DNA of 14,173 nt from JBOGJG01 sp050747825 (GTDB lineage Bacteria > Acidobacteriota > UBA6911 > RPQK01 > JBOGJG01). Made by a program: the position numbers and the translations under genes. Positions 13,063-14,173 of this stretch are shown piece by piece; position 1 is the stretch's first letter, and each line of letters starts with the position of its first letter. The DNA lies in contig JBOGJG010000140.1 of assembly GCA_050747825.1 (NCBI GenBank), positions 1 through 14,173 on the forward strand. The letters run 5' to 3'. The notes under the pieces are model-generated. The model saw only the letters and a program-made list of their open reading frames with translations. It did not search any database and was not told the origin of the DNA.

Positions 13063-14154
13063 ATGCGGATTGTTGTCAAGCTGGGGACCTATACCCTAAG
13101 CGCCGGAGGAGAGCGACTCAGCCATTCCCGGATGGTCGAGCTGGTCAGGCAGGTAGCTCGTCTGCGCAATGGGGGGCATGAGATGCTGGTGGTTTCTTCC
13201 GGCGCTGTATTTGCGGGACGCGAGATTCTGGGTCCGCCTTCAATCCGCAAGGACATTTCCTTCAAGCAGGTACTGGCTGCCGCAGGCCAGGTGCGGCTGA
13301 TGGGTCTTTATGAAGAATTCTTCAGTCTCCACCAAGTGCCGGTTGCCCAGGCCCTGTTGACGCGCAGCGATCTGGCCGACCGCGAGCGATATCTGAACGC
13401 CCGCAACACGCTGCTCTCCCTGCTGCAACTCGGAGTCGTCCCTATCATTAATGAAAACGATGTAGTGGCGATTGAAGAGATCAAGATTGGAGACAACGAC
13501 AACCTTTCCGCCCTGGTGGCCAACCTCATCGACGCCGACCTGCTGATCATCCTCACCGATCAGGCCGGGCTGTTTACGGCGGACCCGCGGGTCGATGCGG
13601 AAGCGAAACTCATTCCCGAAGTGACAGTTATCGATGAGCGGGTCAGAAATCTGGCCGGAAAGAGGGGATCGAGACTTGCCACCGGAGGGATGGTGACGAA
13701 GATACAGGCGGCCGAGCTGGCCATCCGTTCGGGGACGGAAGTGCGGATCGCCTCGGGCGCGGAAGCCGACGTATTGCTTCGAATTGTGGCCGGTGAGAGT
13801 GTGGGCACGCGCTTTTCCACAGCGGTCAGTAAAATCGAAAGTCGGAAAAGATGGATCCTGGCCGAGCCGGCTCGGGGCGATGTTTACCTGGATGAGGGAG
13901 CGGTCAAAGCTCTGCTGGGAGACGGCAAGAGCCTTCTACCGGTTGGGGTTACGGGACTGCAGGGAGAGTTCGAGCGCGGCCAGACGGTCAGGCTCCTTTC
14001 GCCTCTCAAGGACGAAGTAGCGCGCGGAATCACAAACTATGACGCGACTGACCTGAAATCGATCCTCGGCCATCACTCCAATGAAATAGCCCGCATCCTG
14101 GGATACCACTACGGGCCCGCCGTGGTTCACAGGAACAACATGGTGGTTGTTTAG
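13063..14154 (+). CDS. proB: Glutamate 5-kinase
   Basis: ProB phosphorylates glutamate to gamma-glutamyl phosphate, the first and feedback-controlled step of proline synthesis. The 363-residue length matches the two-domain enzyme. The amino-acid kinase domain shows VVKLGTYTL (4-12), VVSSGAVFAGRE (43-54), PIINENDVVA (127-136), IGDNDNLSALVANLIDADLLIILTD (142-166) and LATGGMVTKIQAAE (205-218). A C-terminal PUA domain covers about 270-350 (RGDVYLDEGAVKALLGDGKSLLP...VARGITNYDA). The ATG is 3 nt after the GT2 stop codon in the same frame, so it is the first available start. There is no well-placed Shine-Dalgarno; GGTGG (13045-13049) is 13 nt away. After the stop only 19 bases remain, so whether proA follows cannot be seen. 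Confidence 0.96.
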   Translation: MRIVVKLGTYTLSAGGERLSHSRMVELVRQVARLRNGGHEMLVVSSGAVFAGREILGPPSIRKDISFKQVLAAAGQVRLMGLYEEFFSLHQVPVAQALLTRSDLADRERYLNARNTLLSLLQLGVVPIINENDVVAIEEIKIGDNDNLSALVANLIDADLLIILTDQAGLFTADPRVDAEAKLIPEVTVIDERVRNLAGKRGSRLATGGMVTKIQAAELAIRSGTEVRIASGAEADVLLRIVAGESVGTRFSTAVSKIESRKRWILAEPARGDVYLDEGAVKALLGDGKSLLPVGVTGLQGEFERGQTVRLLSPLKDEVARGITNYDATDLKSILGHHSNEIARILGYHYGPAVVHRNNMVVV

Positions 14155-14173
14155 TCACCCGTGGACCCTCCCC

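Noticed and set aside
14161..14173. GTG at 14161 as the start of a downstream gene such as proA
   Set aside because: Only 13 bases remain, too few to show any protein similarity; the idea rests on usual proB context alone.

Overview
This 14.2-kb window is compact bacterial chromosome: 15 protein-coding genes cover nearly all of it and no gap exceeds 165 bases. The best taxonomic clue is the exported von Willebrand A protein at 3149-4591, which looks like the 'VWFA-related Acidobacterial domain' family. With the moderately high GC content and housekeeping genes of Gram-negative type, this suggests a member of the Acidobacteriota or a close relative. That is an inference from family recognition, not a phylogeny. 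I see no tRNA, rRNA, CRISPR array, transposase or phage gene.

Layout from left to right. The window opens on a perfect 20-bp inverted repeat (1-20 / 44-63) that contains the stop codon of rnhB (RNase HII, minus strand). A cytosolic CBM9-like protein gene lies upstream of rnhB on the same strand. A palindromic -10 box (ATTATAAT, 1725-1732) separates this pair from a plus-strand pair, a short TyrA-type prephenate dehydrogenase and a DUF374 acyltransferase-like membrane protein, which overlap by 4 nt. A long minus-strand run follows, read rpmE > prfA > prmC > folE > VWA protein. It carries ribosomal protein L31, release factor 1, its glutamine methylase and GTP cyclohydrolase I, then the exported VWA protein. 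folE has its own good sigma-70 promoter inside the end of prmC.

The most interesting part is 7511-11068. A GpgS-type glucosyl-3-phosphoglycerate synthase (plus strand) faces a second retaining-type glycosyltransferase resembling mannosylglycerate/glucosylglycerate synthases (minus strand). The latter is divergent from a HAD-IIB phosphatase of the mannosyl-3-phosphoglycerate phosphatase family. Synthase plus phosphatase is the known two-step route to glucosylglycerate or mannosylglycerate, which are compatible solutes. The second transferase could extend the product or provide a one-step route. The phosphatase gene runs by 4-nt overlap into a divergent NRAMP-like transporter that lacks the usual metal-binding residues, then a dolichyl-phosphate-mannose-synthase-like GT2, then proB (glutamate 5-kinase, first step of proline synthesis). 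The right half may therefore be an osmoadaptation neighbourhood, though the transporter and the GT2 have no obvious role in it.

A second theme is gene-start architecture. At several transcription units a -10 box sits 5-11 nt upstream of the start codon with no Shine-Dalgarno sequence. For four of them an in-frame stop codon just upstream excludes a longer protein. This points to leaderless or near-leaderless mRNAs. Genes such as rpmE and the GT2, by contrast, have clear Shine-Dalgarno sequences.
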